In this document: piece by piece, positions 38,687-48,706 of the stretch | Layout: each line of letters begins with the position of its first letter | Numbering within the stretch: position 1 is the first letter of the stretch | DNA from: Cyanidiococcus yangmingshanensis | Lineage: Eukaryota; Rhodophyta; Bangiophyceae; Cyanidiales; Cyanidiaceae | Direction: 5' to 3' | Assembly: GCA_013995675.1 (NCBI GenBank) | Contig: VWRR01000012.1 | Location: 186,001-250,000, forward strand | DNA: 64,000 nt | Translations under genes and position numbers: made by a program | Notes under the pieces: generated by a model | The model's input: only the letters and a program-made list of their open reading frames with translations | The model's database searches: none | What the model was told of the DNA's origin: nothing

Positions 38687-39759
38687 GGATTCGGTCTCTT
38701 CGAGAGCGGCACGCTTCAAGTGACCGAAGTGGTCGCTTGAAGCGCACCCGCAGAGGCCACCAACCCCTGCAGTCACCAGTCGCCTTTATTGAGACGATCG
38801 CACTGCCGACGTGGCTTTTCGATACTCGTCTTGGAAAGCGACTGTCTTTGAACGTCTTTCGAGACGATCAATTCTGTCTGGATGAAGATGGAACAGGTTT
38901 CTCGATTCGCGGCAACAAAGCCCGCAAACTAGCGTTCTATGCCCGCCAGACGCCCAAGTGGCTTTCGCAGACGCGGGTGGTTGTCAGCCACGGTGGTGTT
39001 CAGAGTAACGCGATGCTTGCACTTGCCGAGTTTTGCAATACCTTGAAGGTTCCCTTCACTTACATAACTCGTCCAGTGCCGCGATGGCTTCGCAAGACAC
39101 CCTCCGGTAGTCTGGAGCGTGCCCTCGCCCTGGGTATGCGCCTCTGTGAGTGTGACTCTGCTGCCTCGTATCGAGCGCGAGTCTCGGCGATGCAGCAAGA
39201 AGCACAACAGGGACGCTCGGATACGCTCTTTGTTCCACAGGGTGTTGCGTGTCCAGAAGCGGCACATGGGTTGCGTCAGTTAGCGGAAGCGATCGCGTCC
39301 ACGAACCGCTGCGACTTGAAGACGGTTTGTGTGCCTGCAGGCACCGGCACGACGGCGTGGTTTTTGCGGCAGTACCTGCCTCCAACAATCCAAGTGCTCA
39401 CGGTGCCTTGTGTCGGCGATACTGCTTTCTTGCGAGCCCAGATGGGAGCCCTACAAGCTCTCTGTCAACAAAGGGATCACCAAATTGGGACATTACTGAA
39501 GCCAACGGTGCAGGTATTGCCCCGAAAGCAAGGCTCTTTTGGCACGCCAAGAGTCGAGTGCTATCGTTTATGGCGAGAACTGCCGCCCTATTTCGATCTG
39601 GTATACGCACCTGTCACGATCATCACGCTCGCTGAACACTTTGCCTCGGAGCCAGAGCGCCTCAGCAATGTGCTCTACATTGCAACAGGTGGATCAGAGG
39701 GCAATGCGAGCCAGATCCGGCGCTATCAAAGGGAGTTTGGTTCGACGCTCCCTACGTAA
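38680..39759 (+). CDS. ACC deaminase / D-cysteine desulfhydrase-like PLP enzyme
   Basis: These fold-type II PLP enzymes break down small amino acids: D-cysteine to pyruvate, H2S and ammonia, or 1-aminocyclopropane-1-carboxylate to 2-oxobutanoate. The PLP lysine motif is RGNKARKL (about residues 77-84, candidate Lys 80). The substrate loop SHGGVQSNAM is at about 103-112, the phosphate-binding loop is PAGTGTTAW, and the closing TGGSEGN is near the C-terminus. Length (359) fits, with about 30 extra basic residues at the N-terminus. Substrate choice cannot be settled from these motifs. Plant homologues act mostly as D-cysteine desulfhydrases. ATG 38680 was chosen as the only Met before the conserved domain; it overlaps the start of the gene on the other strand. 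Confidence 0.9.
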   Translation: MTWIRSLRERHASSDRSGRLKRTRRGHQPLQSPVAFIETIALPTWLFDTRLGKRLSLNVFRDDQFCLDEDGTGFSIRGNKARKLAFYARQTPKWLSQTRVVVSHGGVQSNAMLALAEFCNTLKVPFTYITRPVPRWLRKTPSGSLERALALGMRLCECDSAASYRARVSAMQQEAQQGRSDTLFVPQGVACPEAAHGLRQLAEAIASTNRCDLKTVCVPAGTGTTAWFLRQYLPPTIQVLTVPCVGDTAFLRAQMGALQALCQQRDHQIGTLLKPTVQVLPRKQGSFGTPRVECYRLWRELPPYFDLVYAPVTIITLAEHFASEPERLSNVLYIATGGSEGNASQIRRYQREFGSTLPT

Positions 39760-40985
39760 GCGATACGCTTGCCAGATCCTGCTGAACGTTGCTGGTGACC
39801 AGGCTTGGAAACGGCCATGTTGGTACCCGGTCGTCATTGCAAAGCGGTGCGCCGCTGCGGCTCTGCCAACGGTTGATGCAACGTCGACCGTCCATTCCAT
39901 TCGGTAACCCTGACCAGACAAGGGATGGAGCTGGGACCTCTCCACCGTCAGGTTTTCATCGGCCTTTGCGAACCATGACCTAGGCTCAGTCGCTGGTACC
40001 GACCTCCGAGAACCCTAAGCAAGACGTGCGACGCCAACATGGCAGCAACAATCATCGCGAGTATTCAGCAGCTACGGATTGCCACTCAAGATGATGAAAT
40101 GAAATGGCGTATGACCAAGCATCACAGGAAAACAACAGACATTTGAAGCCAATGAATCGAATCCATCTAGAATGTGCTTGAAATAGCCAGTTTGGCGCTA
40201 GTCGTGCGCGTCCCCAGAATCTATTTGGAATCATTCTGGCCGATACATGAGCCTATTCTGGAATATCGAGGGACACAATTTGGACCATTCGCTTCCGGAA
40301 GAGTGAGCGACGACCGACTCGCGCGTCCCGTTCCTATCTATTCGAGCTCTAGTGCTCGGTCTACCGAGCGCATATCGCCCATGCAACGCTAAGAATCCTG
40401 TCGTTGTGTGTCGAACCGCGCTCGCAGAGTGAACTATCACCAGTTGCGATTGGGTGCGCAGTGTGATCACCAAGAGCGGAGCACTGTTCGCAAAGGCGCT
40501 GGTATACGAGTATCGTCATGGTTGGTGTCTAAATCATCAACTCTGCTACTCTGAGCCCAACTTGCATTGTTTAAAAATCAGATACTTGCAACAAGACGGT
40601 GCTTTGATCCGAGTATGCCACGACTAAGGGACTGTTCGGGGACGACGCGATTCCTTGATACCTCGGCGAGGACCTGTTCAGCAAACGCTTTTTTTCGAGA
40701 TGCGCCCCATGGTGCATCGAGCGTTGGGTACTGGAAACACAGGGCGCTGAGGACGAGTCCATGTATGGAATCCTGGCGCTTCCACGCGTATGTACTTTGG
40801 AAGCAACGAGTTCAAGGGGTGACCCGTGTTGCTCATCGGCAGCTTGAGCGAAACCCAGTTCGTTCGAAAAGCTCGTCCTGGAGGTGCCTCGTAGATTCAT
40901 ACACCCGTCGTTCTTTGGGACGCATCGGGAGCTACACTCACAAATATTTGTAGAAGCGCCTTGGTAACAGCCTTGATGACGGTAT
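39760..40985. other. Long gap between convergent PLP-enzyme and flavin-reductase genes
   Basis: About 1.2 kb between two 3' ends, longer than expected for terminators alone. A 128-codon plus frame (40567-40953) and several shorter ones have no motif. No RNA gene or repeat was recognised. Confidence 0.45.
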
Positions 40986-42197
40986 TCAAAAGTTGTAAAG
41001 AATGTGTTGTTTTTCGAAGCCGTGCCGAAGCAGATAGGTCTCGACGGCAGTGGTCATTCCTCGGAGACCGCATAGAAGCACCGCTGTGTCTTCGGGACGA
41101 GTCTGAATGCCATCAAGTTCAAGCACATGCTGGACATAACCGCGTGCGCCAGTCCAAGACGGTGCTGGTTGACTCAGAACAGGTACGACTTGGACACCAC
41201 GTTCTTGCTGCCAACGGGCGAAACGGTCTTGAAAAGCCATACGTCTCTGGTTTCGGCATCCGTAATAGAGCTTGATGGAATCCATGCGGGTAAGCAAGTC
41301 TGCATCTTCAATGGATGCTCGGATTGGAGCGATGCCGCTACCCGTTGCAAAGAGCAGCACGTGTCGGACCGAGTCACAGAGCCGCTCATGAATCGGAAAC
41401 CCATGCCCCTGGGCAGCGGTCAGATCTACCACAGACCCAGGTGTTGACGAGCACAACCATTCGGTAGCGTCCACTCGCTTCACCAAAAATTCAAAGCAGT
41501 CAGTGCCGTGGCATGCAAACTTTGGTGGTGAGGTGATCGCGAAAAACCCAGGCTTTTCTTGAGTCGCATCCCGACGAAGCATGACATACTGTCCTGGAAT
41601 TTGATAAGTCTGAGCGATTTCCATCGGAACTGCACATTCTAGAAGATGCAGCTCCTCAGCAACCGTTGTATTTCCTCGTATGATGGCCTTGTACCAGGAA
41701 GGCTTCCTTTCACTTTCCTCTGATTGTGCAGAGGCGCGCAACTGCACAAGCCCTGCCGAACCACGTATCAAGCGAGGTGGTGCTGGTATTGAGGTCTCGG
41801 TACCCCACCTGAACGACTTTCCAGTCCAGTTCGAGTCGCGAAGAATCGGGAAATGCCCACGGGTGTGAGGCCTCGAGTCGCCAGCGCCATGCTGGTAAGC
41901 ACGTGACGCTCTGGTAACACGAAACAAGTTCCCCGTTGAAAGCGTGATCGGGTGAGCAATCCACGCAGCCTCTTTCCTAATCTGCCTAGAGTAGCGCTCA
42001 GCCAGTGTCGCTCTTTCCGAATGTGTCGCGATAAAGGCTACATCATCATGTCTGTAGACACGATATGACAAGGCTCGGAAGACGCTTGATCCTGTGTCCA
42101 TCGAAGCCAGTCTTTGTGACGTTGAGCCGCTCCACATCGAGGTTGCCGGCGCTTTAACCACTCTGGAGTGCGTCAAAGACGTCCTTGAGATACCCAT
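40986..42197 (-). CDS. Ferredoxin-NADP reductase-like oxidoreductase (pKIWI502 type)
   Basis: This is a FAD- and NAD(P)-binding oxidoreductase of the plant fruit-protein pKIWI502 family, probably plastidial; its electron partner is not known. The first 170 residues of the 403-residue product are Arg/Ser-rich and not conserved, partly a transit peptide. The FAD domain shows PGQYVMLRR and FAITSPP, then GSVVDLTAAQGHGFP. The NAD(P) domain begins LFATGSGIAPIRA, with YYGCRN and the closing VLLCGLRGM and ILYNF. Order and spacing match the FNR superfamily. ATG 42197 (MGISRTSLTHS) is the first Met in the frame. One unbroken frame. Confidence 0.87.
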   Translation of the reverse strand: MGISRTSLTHSRVVKAPATSMWSGSTSQRLASMDTGSSVFRALSYRVYRHDDVAFIATHSERATLAERYSRQIRKEAAWIAHPITLSTGNLFRVTRASRAYQHGAGDSRPHTRGHFPILRDSNWTGKSFRWGTETSIPAPPRLIRGSAGLVQLRASAQSEESERKPSWYKAIIRGNTTVAEELHLLECAVPMEIAQTYQIPGQYVMLRRDATQEKPGFFAITSPPKFACHGTDCFEFLVKRVDATEWLCSSTPGSVVDLTAAQGHGFPIHERLCDSVRHVLLFATGSGIAPIRASIEDADLLTRMDSIKLYYGCRNQRRMAFQDRFARWQQERGVQVVPVLSQPAPSWTGARGYVQHVLELDGIQTRPEDTAVLLCGLRGMTTAVETYLLRHGFEKQHILYNF

Positions 42198-43031
42198 CAC
42201 CAAGAATAAGGTATCGATCACGCGCGTTCTGCGCCCCAACGGTGAACGGTTGATCGTACTGCCTGCTGTCTAGTCTGCGTCGTAACGAGCAAACAATGCG
42301 TTGACAGCCCTTTTTACGTCCACCAAGTGTACGACCTCGTCTCGCAGCTGGTCTTGAACTCGTTGCCAACGAAGGTTTCAGTCAGCTGCAGTGCACAATC
42401 GGACAAGATCCCACGATAGGCACCACACAGTTGAGCAACGGTCGCCTGTTAACGAGAGTGAACAAAACCTATCGTCTCGAATCACGACCCCTTTCAAAGA
42501 GGAGCTGAATGGACCAACGTAGGCAATATAGTCAACCAGCGATAGCAAACCGCTTGTCTACACACACACACACAGACGCAGCCTTGCGAAACAAAAAAGA
42601 CACTCAAGCAACCCTCAACTAGGCTGTGCAGATCAACAACGAAACCTGGCCAGTTCGCTGCAGCGAAACCAGAGTTTCCGTCAACCACGTTCCCTGAGTC
42701 GACAGTAAACAGTTCCTACCCTCTGCAAACATTTGTGCGCCTCAAAACCGCTGTGTTTATCCCTATAGACACAACGTTGAAACGTTCCGCACTGGCCGCC
42801 CAACGAGCGACGACCATCGCTTGAGCCCGAGGTGGTGGTCATCCGCACTGCTACTCATCGCTGAGCCTGAATAAAAAGGTTTGGTGGCGAAACCTTTACA
42901 GTCTTGGTGAGTGCACGAATCATTCTGGAACGTTTACGCTCTTCAGTTTTGAGGTAGTCGGTGGCGTGACTCGTTAGCGCAATCAATAGCGTTCCTGCTC
43001 GCTCGATGATGGAGCGTACTCGTAGGGTCTG
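42198..43031. other. Divergent gap upstream of CDF transporter
   Basis: About 0.83 kb presumably containing both promoters. It includes an AC dinucleotide run at 42560-42574. No gene is recognised. Confidence 0.5.
42560..42574. repeat. AC dinucleotide run
   Basis: Fifteen bases of alternating A and C in the gap between the flavin reductase and the CDF gene. Confidence 0.9.
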
Positions 43032-44292
43032 ATGGACGCACCCGCTGTTCAAGAGGGTGTGCGCGTTGCACTGCGCTGGCGTACGGCCTACTTTCAAGCC
43101 AATGTCGAGCAGCTTGGGAATACTGCTCTCCGTAAGTTTTACGAACGCCAGAATCAACTGATCGAACGGTATGTGGCCGTGCCAGCGGACCACTGTTACT
43201 TGTCGCGTTGGCAGCAAGCCGGGGCTGCAAGCGCCTCGCTCGTTTCGATGGAAGAGACCACGGACCTGTCAGCGATTTCATCGAAACAAGTATCCTATGG
43301 CGCGATGAAAGGAGCGGACCAGGAAACCAGGTTTGCGGTCGTCGAGGACGGAGACCGACAACGTCTGGGCTCGTCGCCGGACCCGCATGTGCAGCGGGCT
43401 ATTGTTGCATCGAACGTTGCGAACCTGCTGCTATTGCTCGGCCAAATCTACGCATATATCGCCACTCAGAGTCTTGCTTTGTTGGCCAATGCAGTAGATG
43501 CTGTGCTCGATTTCCTCTCGGGCATTATTATCGGATTGACCTGGTACGTGCGTCAGTACGGAGGCAACCACTCGACGCGCTACCGATATCCGGTCGGACG
43601 AGCGCGACTCGAGTCTATTGGTGTCATCATCATGGCGGTGCTTATGACAGCACTGACCTTGAATGTGCTAACGGAATCACTGACAGCATTAGCGAAGCAG
43701 TTTGCAGAACCAGAGCGCGCGCCGACCTCACTCCCTTTAAGCCGAGAGGTGCTGGCACTGGTAAGTGTTGCCCTGATCAGCAAAGTCGGTCTCTTTCTGT
43801 ATTGTCGGACGTCTCGGCAAGATGCTGATTGTGGCACTCGCAACCGATCACTGGAATGATTGTCTGTCGAATACTGGTGCGTTGAGTGCGGCAGCCATGG
43901 CGAAATGGTGGCCCGCAGCGGACCCCCTGGGCGGAACCCTCATCTCCTGTTTCATTCTGCGAAACTGGTGGAGATTGACCTCGCGACATTTGGACCAGTT
44001 TATGTCGCGTTCAGCGTCGTCTAGCTTGCACTCAGTGGTTACATTCGCTGCGTTGTGGCACGATTCCCGCATAAGAGCCATTGATCGCGTCTGTCTGTAC
44101 CATGTGGGTCCGGCGTGCTTCGCCGAGGTCGATATCGTCCTCGACCCAAACATGCCGCTGTCAGTTTGCCATGACATAGGAGAGTCTTTACAAGCCCGTA
44201 TTGAATGTTTGCCGGATGTAGAGCGTTGCTTCGTTCATTTGGACTTTGAAACGGCCCATCGAACGGATGTGGAGCATCAGTGGCCGGTGTGA
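43032..44292 (+). CDS. Cation diffusion facilitator, Mn-type (plant MTP8-11 like), one frame break
   Basis: CDF proteins export Mn2+ or other metals from the cytosol in exchange for protons. The N-terminal lead-in RKFYERQNQLIERY is typical of Mn-CDFs. Membrane helices follow, with the metal site NAVDAVLDFLSG (DxxxD in helix 2) and, in the next frame, ATDHWNDCLSN (DxxxD in helix 5). Both sites having Asp pairs instead of HxxxD points to manganese. A cytosolic C-terminal domain follows (VCLYHVGPACFAEVDIVLDP, then LPDVERCFVHLDFE). The first frame ends at 43859, and the second covers about 43822-44292. The join near 43805-43822 needs one base skipped. ATG 43032 begins the frame. Length after joining (about 420) fits the family. 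Confidence 0.9.
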
Positions 44293-44927
44293 ACGCTAAC
44301 GTTGAGCGACTTGACCCTACTTGAGGAGCCGATCCCTGGGTATTTTACTGCACCTCGTGTCGGATAGCGGTGCCGTCTGAGCGGATGAAGAAGCGCTCCC
44401 TTGTCGCGCAATGCCGATCATTTGATGTCATCTGTTTGTTCTATCTTTGCTGCGGACGACGAGCAAGACCGTCCCCACCTAAGAACGACTCAAATCTTTC
44501 GGGCGACTGTTTTCCGTTGACGAACGACGTGGACATGTTCCTTGGCAACCACAGCAGTGCACTCTTCTGCATCGCAGTTGCAATTTTATAGGCAGGAAGC
44601 CAAGAGCGCATTATTTCGGGGACGATTTCAATGGCATTATATAGAGCGCTGATGAAGCATCGATAACCAAATTCATGGCGACATTGGGGCTACATTGAGA
44701 CAGCGCATCACAATGACATGTTCCTATCGCAAAAACTCTTTGCAGTATGCGGTACACAGGCATCGCATTGAGATCTGGGCCTCGGCATTCTGGTGGATAA
44801 AACTTCTTGCGAGCGCTCTAGAGTCGCCTCAGGACCTCTTGACGTCAAATAGGTCGAGATTCTCGATCGCAAAGGATGTCCAACTCCAATGGATTCTCCT
44901 TCCGACGCCATTTTGAGTTGCATTTTT
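44293..44927. other. Gap between convergent CDF and PSMD5 genes
   Basis: About 0.63 kb. Only short frames without motifs are present. No RNA gene is seen. Confidence 0.5.
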
Positions 44928-46811
44928 TCATTGATTCAAAGTGGCGATATTCACGCTGGGAGTCGTCTGTTGACGATTCACTGTCTCGCGAAGCATGCTC
45001 GAAGCTACACCCACGACTTGACGCCATCTGACGGAGCCGAAGACAAGTTCCCCATCTTCTGAATGCTGCTCCACGAGACACCGAGCAATGTTGGCCTTGC
45101 CCTCCAGCACCGCTAGCGATGAATCGGATGTGTCACTGAGCATCTCCACAAAGCCAGTCGGAGACGAGAGCGTCTCGAGCCCGAAGCGTGACAAGGTCAA
45201 AGCACTGAGCACATGCAGAGCAGCGAGCCGTTCCTCCTCCGACGGGTGCCGACAGCATTCCAGAACCACTGAAAGGGTATCCACTGGTGCTCCCGACGGA
45301 TCTACTTCTCGCAGCGCATCGGCAAAAAGATACCAAATTCGATGCTGACGGACTTCGAGATCTGTACCAGCCGTGCAGTGTGCCAAAGAGCCTTGATGCC
45401 ACAGCGGTGCCTCGGAGCCGCAGAGGAAAACGCAGAGTGCTTGCAATGAGGCAGCCCGTACTTCGCTGACACTCGTGTGGCGTACGAAGCGAAGCGTAAG
45501 CTTCAGTGTGTCCACATCAGCGAGCAGCACATCCATGCCACGCTCGCAGAGCCCAAGCGAGCCAACTGCAGCAATCAGATGTCCTAGCAGCGTCATTCGG
45601 CGGACCGTATCGAGAGACAGGATCCAATGCGGCTCACTAGACTCCTCATCAGTTGTATATCGAAGCAGAAACCGTCCCAAAAGCTCCACGAGGGAGGCGT
45701 CGATCCAGCCGTAGAAGGCACATCGATTGGCCCCTGCGCTGGTACGCATGAATCGCAGTATGGTACACAGCCAGAGGAACCATCGTTGGATCAATTCAAC
45801 GGAGGGTGTTTCTGTCGGTGCCAGCAAAAATAAGAGATGCTGCCGCAAAAGCACGTCAAAAACTGCAACCTGGTCGAGCAGCTCCGCCGCGACAGCGCTG
45901 CGCTGCATGAAACCTCCCAGAATATCGAGCAGGTTGAGACGTAATAGCATGTCCTCATCGACGCGGATGCGCTCGGCGACACGACCGACAAGCGTTGAAG
46001 GCAATAAACGTCGTGCCGCGTTCTCTACAACAGATGAGCGGTCACAGAGCTCCAAGAGCAAGTTCAGTGCCCGAATGAGGGCGACAGAGCCGGCCTCGCC
46101 AGTCAGCATCTCTGCGACCAGAATATGCGCTCCGCGGCCATCATGAAGCAGCGCAACGGCACCTCGAAGCGGTCTAAGCTCGACCAGGTGCTTGAGCGCC
46201 TTTTCACATAGTGCGGCTGTTTCGGTCGAGGTTTCGTCCCGGAATACCTCCAAGAGTCGAAGGAGCAAGTCAAAGTCTGCAGAGGACGGCGAACGCGAAC
46301 CCGCCGCGCCTTCCTCCCCGGCAACTTGTATTGGTTGGTCCCCGTTCTCTTGCACGGGCCCGAACCGCTCCAGGATAGTGTCTGCGGCCAGCTGGCAAAA
46401 CTCTTCCGGCATCTCTTTCCGGTCAAGAATCACACAAAGCAAACGGAGCGTCACCGCCCGCACCAAAACATGCTGACTGCAGAGCCCCAACCGGATAAGG
46501 TCCAGTTGTTGCTCAAGTGGAACGTGGCGACGCACACCGGCACTATTCGCCGAAAGTTTCACCAGTTTTTCTATTAGCTTGGTCAACATTTGGGTAGAGT
46601 CGCTGGCACGTCCACTGCCGAGTACCTCGTCGACGGACGACTCGAGCGAGTCCCGCGCCGCGAGTTCCTCCAGGGTCGCACTCAGCGCTCGAAACGGAAG
46701 ACGCTCCAGCAGTCGAAGCGCTGCAGTCTCCGTCAACGTCCCCGCATCAACATATCCCTGCACTGTTTCTAAAACTTTATCAGGAGTCCAGTCTACTTGT
46801 TTCGAGTTCAT
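44928..46811 (-). CDS. PSMD5: 26S proteasome assembly chaperone PSMD5 (S5b), HEAT/ARM repeat protein
   Basis: PSMD5 (S5b, Hsm3-like) binds the base ATPase module during assembly of the 19S regulatory particle and is absent from the finished proteasome. The 627 residues are almost wholly helical repeats, with typical ARM/HEAT runs such as VRAVTLRLLCVILDRKEMPE and ERLAALHVLSALTLSRFG. The C-terminal part SPTGFVEMLSDTSD followed by KANIARCLVE and VFGSVRWRQVVG resembles the PSMD5 end (GFIEYLLDRS...). No enzymatic motif is present. ATG 46811 (MNSKQVDWTPDKV) was chosen; the upstream open frame to 47066 has no similarity. Another HEAT-repeat protein is the main alternative because such repeats diverge quickly. 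Confidence 0.75.
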   Translation of the reverse strand: MNSKQVDWTPDKVLETVQGYVDAGTLTETAALRLLERLPFRALSATLEELAARDSLESSVDEVLGSGRASDSTQMLTKLIEKLVKLSANSAGVRRHVPLEQQLDLIRLGLCSQHVLVRAVTLRLLCVILDRKEMPEEFCQLAADTILERFGPVQENGDQPIQVAGEEGAAGSRSPSSADFDLLLRLLEVFRDETSTETAALCEKALKHLVELRPLRGAVALLHDGRGAHILVAEMLTGEAGSVALIRALNLLLELCDRSSVVENAARRLLPSTLVGRVAERIRVDEDMLLRLNLLDILGGFMQRSAVAAELLDQVAVFDVLLRQHLLFLLAPTETPSVELIQRWFLWLCTILRFMRTSAGANRCAFYGWIDASLVELLGRFLLRYTTDEESSEPHWILSLDTVRRMTLLGHLIAAVGSLGLCERGMDVLLADVDTLKLTLRFVRHTSVSEVRAASLQALCVFLCGSEAPLWHQGSLAHCTAGTDLEVRQHRIWYLFADALREVDPSGAPVDTLSVVLECCRHPSEEERLAALHVLSALTLSRFGLETLSSPTGFVEMLSDTSDSSLAVLEGKANIARCLVEQHSEDGELVFGSVRWRQVVGVASSMLRETVNRQQTTPSVNIATLNQ

Positions 46812-47199
46812 ACTGCATATACGGTTGCCTCTTGTGGCAGTCAACCAGCGAAATACAGCGTCCGGTTTCCCAAGCGGCTGCGACGCCGGCCATGGCCATC
46901 TCGGCGGGCTCGGGCGGATAATCTCGAACACGGGTGGAACACGCCTCGCTCTGGAAACTGGGTTGCGATCGATCAATAAGCATAGGTGTTGAATAGAAAA
47001 CGTGTATTCGTATGGGTATTGAATGGTGACTCGATCGATAAACATAGATTCCAAAATTACCATCACATTTGTTGGCGAGGTCAGCGCTAATATTCTTCAA
47101 AACGTTTGCAGCACCTGTCTCCAGCGATATCGTTGGCAAGCTTACTGGTTACACTTCAGAACGGAACCGACGCGTCTTCTTAAAGATCAAATTTGATGG
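46812..47199. other. Gap upstream of PSMD5
   Basis: About 0.39 kb, likely the PSMD5 promoter and 5' UTR. The PSMD5 frame remains open into part of it. No gene is seen. Confidence 0.45.
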
Positions 47200-47554
47200 C
47201 TAGCATAGCGGAGGACGGAACCATGCGTGCTCGGAGATATGTACCAACGACCCGAACGCATGTTGCATCAAGCCGCGCTTCCTCGAACTGTCCTGATCTG
47301 CCGTGGGATCAGCAACCCATGATGCATGCAGCATCCCATTGATCTCCGTCGGTGTATTTGAATGATGTGGCTTGACCGTAACCGACACATTCGTCCGAAC
47401 GCAATCTGGGAGATGAACGAGGAGCGCGCCACCCTTCTGCGGGCCCGATGTATCCAGTCCCGATAACAACCCAGCCCAGATTGAAAACAGAAACCAAAAT
47501 GAACAGCAATACGAACCCAATCGACGACTTTTTTTCTGAAAGATCGATCCCCAT
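47200..47554 (-). CDS. Possible small single-span membrane protein, one frame break
   Basis: From ATG 47554 a frame begins MGIDLSEKKSSIGF and enters a strong hydrophobic span (VLLFILVSVFNLGWVVIGTG). It then loses its protein-like character near 47450. The next frame, reached by skipping one base around GPQKGG (near 47440), continues with HLPDCVRTNVSVTVKPHH and HASWVADPTADQ to a stop at 47200. Together this would give about 117 residues with one N-terminal membrane anchor and a luminal or outer domain. No family was recognised. The hydrophobic segment is clear; that it is a gene is an inference. Confidence 0.38.
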
Positions 47555-47950
47555 TCCACAACCATTACACCGCTTGAGATACGCTCTATTTCAGGAAAAC
47601 AAGGTACGCAACATGGTATCGACCGTCTGGGAGCCATCCACTGCTTGGCTCGGATCCGAGCGAGATCTCTTCGAAACCTGACAGCTATCGAGTATGCCCT
47701 CGATATATACAGCAGATACAATCCATATCCCATCTCGATAGATCCTGAGCGCTAACCGTGAGACATCTCGGTCTCGCTCGGACGATCATCATCGTCCTGT
47801 TCGTGAGGCGTCTGGCGAGTTCGTCCCGAGCGTAGGGAGCGCCTGCCGTCGGACCTCATCGACTGCGTTGGGCGTCGCGCGCGTCCGCAGGGCCGAGAAA
47901 CGGATGCTGCGGTGTTGAACTCGAGCACTGTCTACGCATCGCTCTCGTCC
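47555..47950. other. Divergent promoter region upstream of p24
   Basis: About 0.4 kb between a possible minus-strand gene and p24. An AT-rich element (CGATATATACAGCAG, near 47700) could be part of a promoter. Nothing else is seen. Confidence 0.4.
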
Positions 47951-48706
47951 ATGGTTCCAAACATGTCCGCAAGAAGATTCAAACGTCGTATTTTCTCGTC
48001 GTGTTTTCTTCTCCTTGGTCTGTTGTTATGTTTGGAGCCGTCATGGGCGCTGCAGTTTTACATCAAAAGTGGACAAAAGAAGTGTTTCAGTGAGGACGTG
48101 ACAGCAAGTACGCGCGTGCTCGGAGAGTACCTGGTGACCGCTGGTCCAGGCAAGCTCGAAGTGGATTTGACTGTAACTGGTCCAGAAGGTAAGATGATTT
48201 TTCATAAGGAGAACATCGATCAGGGCAAGTTCACGTTCGAGAGTCCGGCGGGGCCTCAGCACGGCCAGCGCGCGGGCGGCCACGAGGCGGCCGGGGAGCA
48301 CGGTGCCGAGCACCGCGAGTACGACGAGAACTACGAAGACGTCTGGCCAACGTACAACTACCAGTTTTGTTTGATGGCGAGAAACGGGGATGGTCCGGAG
48401 ACCAAACGCAAAGTGACGCTGCACGTGAGCGCTGGCGCTGCCGCAAAAGACTACTCCACGGTGGCAAAAGTGGAACATCTCGATAACCTGGAGGTGGCAT
48501 TGCGGCGCATGGAGGATGAAGTGCGGACGATTTTAGAGGAATTGGAGCATATGCGGGCTCGCGAAGAAGCGATGCGCTCGATCAACGAGGCGGTCTCTCG
48601 GCGCGTACTCTGGTACAGCATCATCTCCTGCTTGGTGATGATCGGTGCCGGTGTCTGGCAAGCGCGTTACTTGAACGCATTCTTCCGGGCGAAGAAGCTT
48701 ATTTGA
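47951..48706 (+). CDS. p24/TMED cargo receptor (GOLD domain)
   Basis: p24 proteins select cargo such as GPI-anchored proteins for ER-Golgi vesicles. The 251 residues show a signal peptide (about 13-33, FSSCFLLLGLLLCL), mature start LQFYIKSGQKKCFSEDV with the first GOLD cysteine, the second half-GOLD with YNYQFCLMARNG, a coiled-coil region (about 180-215: LEVALRRMEDEVRTILEEL), one membrane span (about 222-242, YSIISCLVMIGAGVWQARYL) and a short tail FFRAKKLI with the dilysine/phenylalanine COPI/COPII signal. A His/Gly/Glu-rich insert (about 95-125) in the luminal domain is unusual. ATG 47951 was chosen; ATG 47963 (MSARRFKRR) is an alternative with the same signal peptide. Confidence 0.93.
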   Translation: MVPNMSARRFKRRIFSSCFLLLGLLLCLEPSWALQFYIKSGQKKCFSEDVTASTRVLGEYLVTAGPGKLEVDLTVTGPEGKMIFHKENIDQGKFTFESPAGPQHGQRAGGHEAAGEHGAEHREYDENYEDVWPTYNYQFCLMARNGDGPETKRKVTLHVSAGAAAKDYSTVAKVEHLDNLEVALRRMEDEVRTILEELEHMRAREEAMRSINEAVSRRVLWYSIISCLVMIGAGVWQARYLNAFFRAKKLI

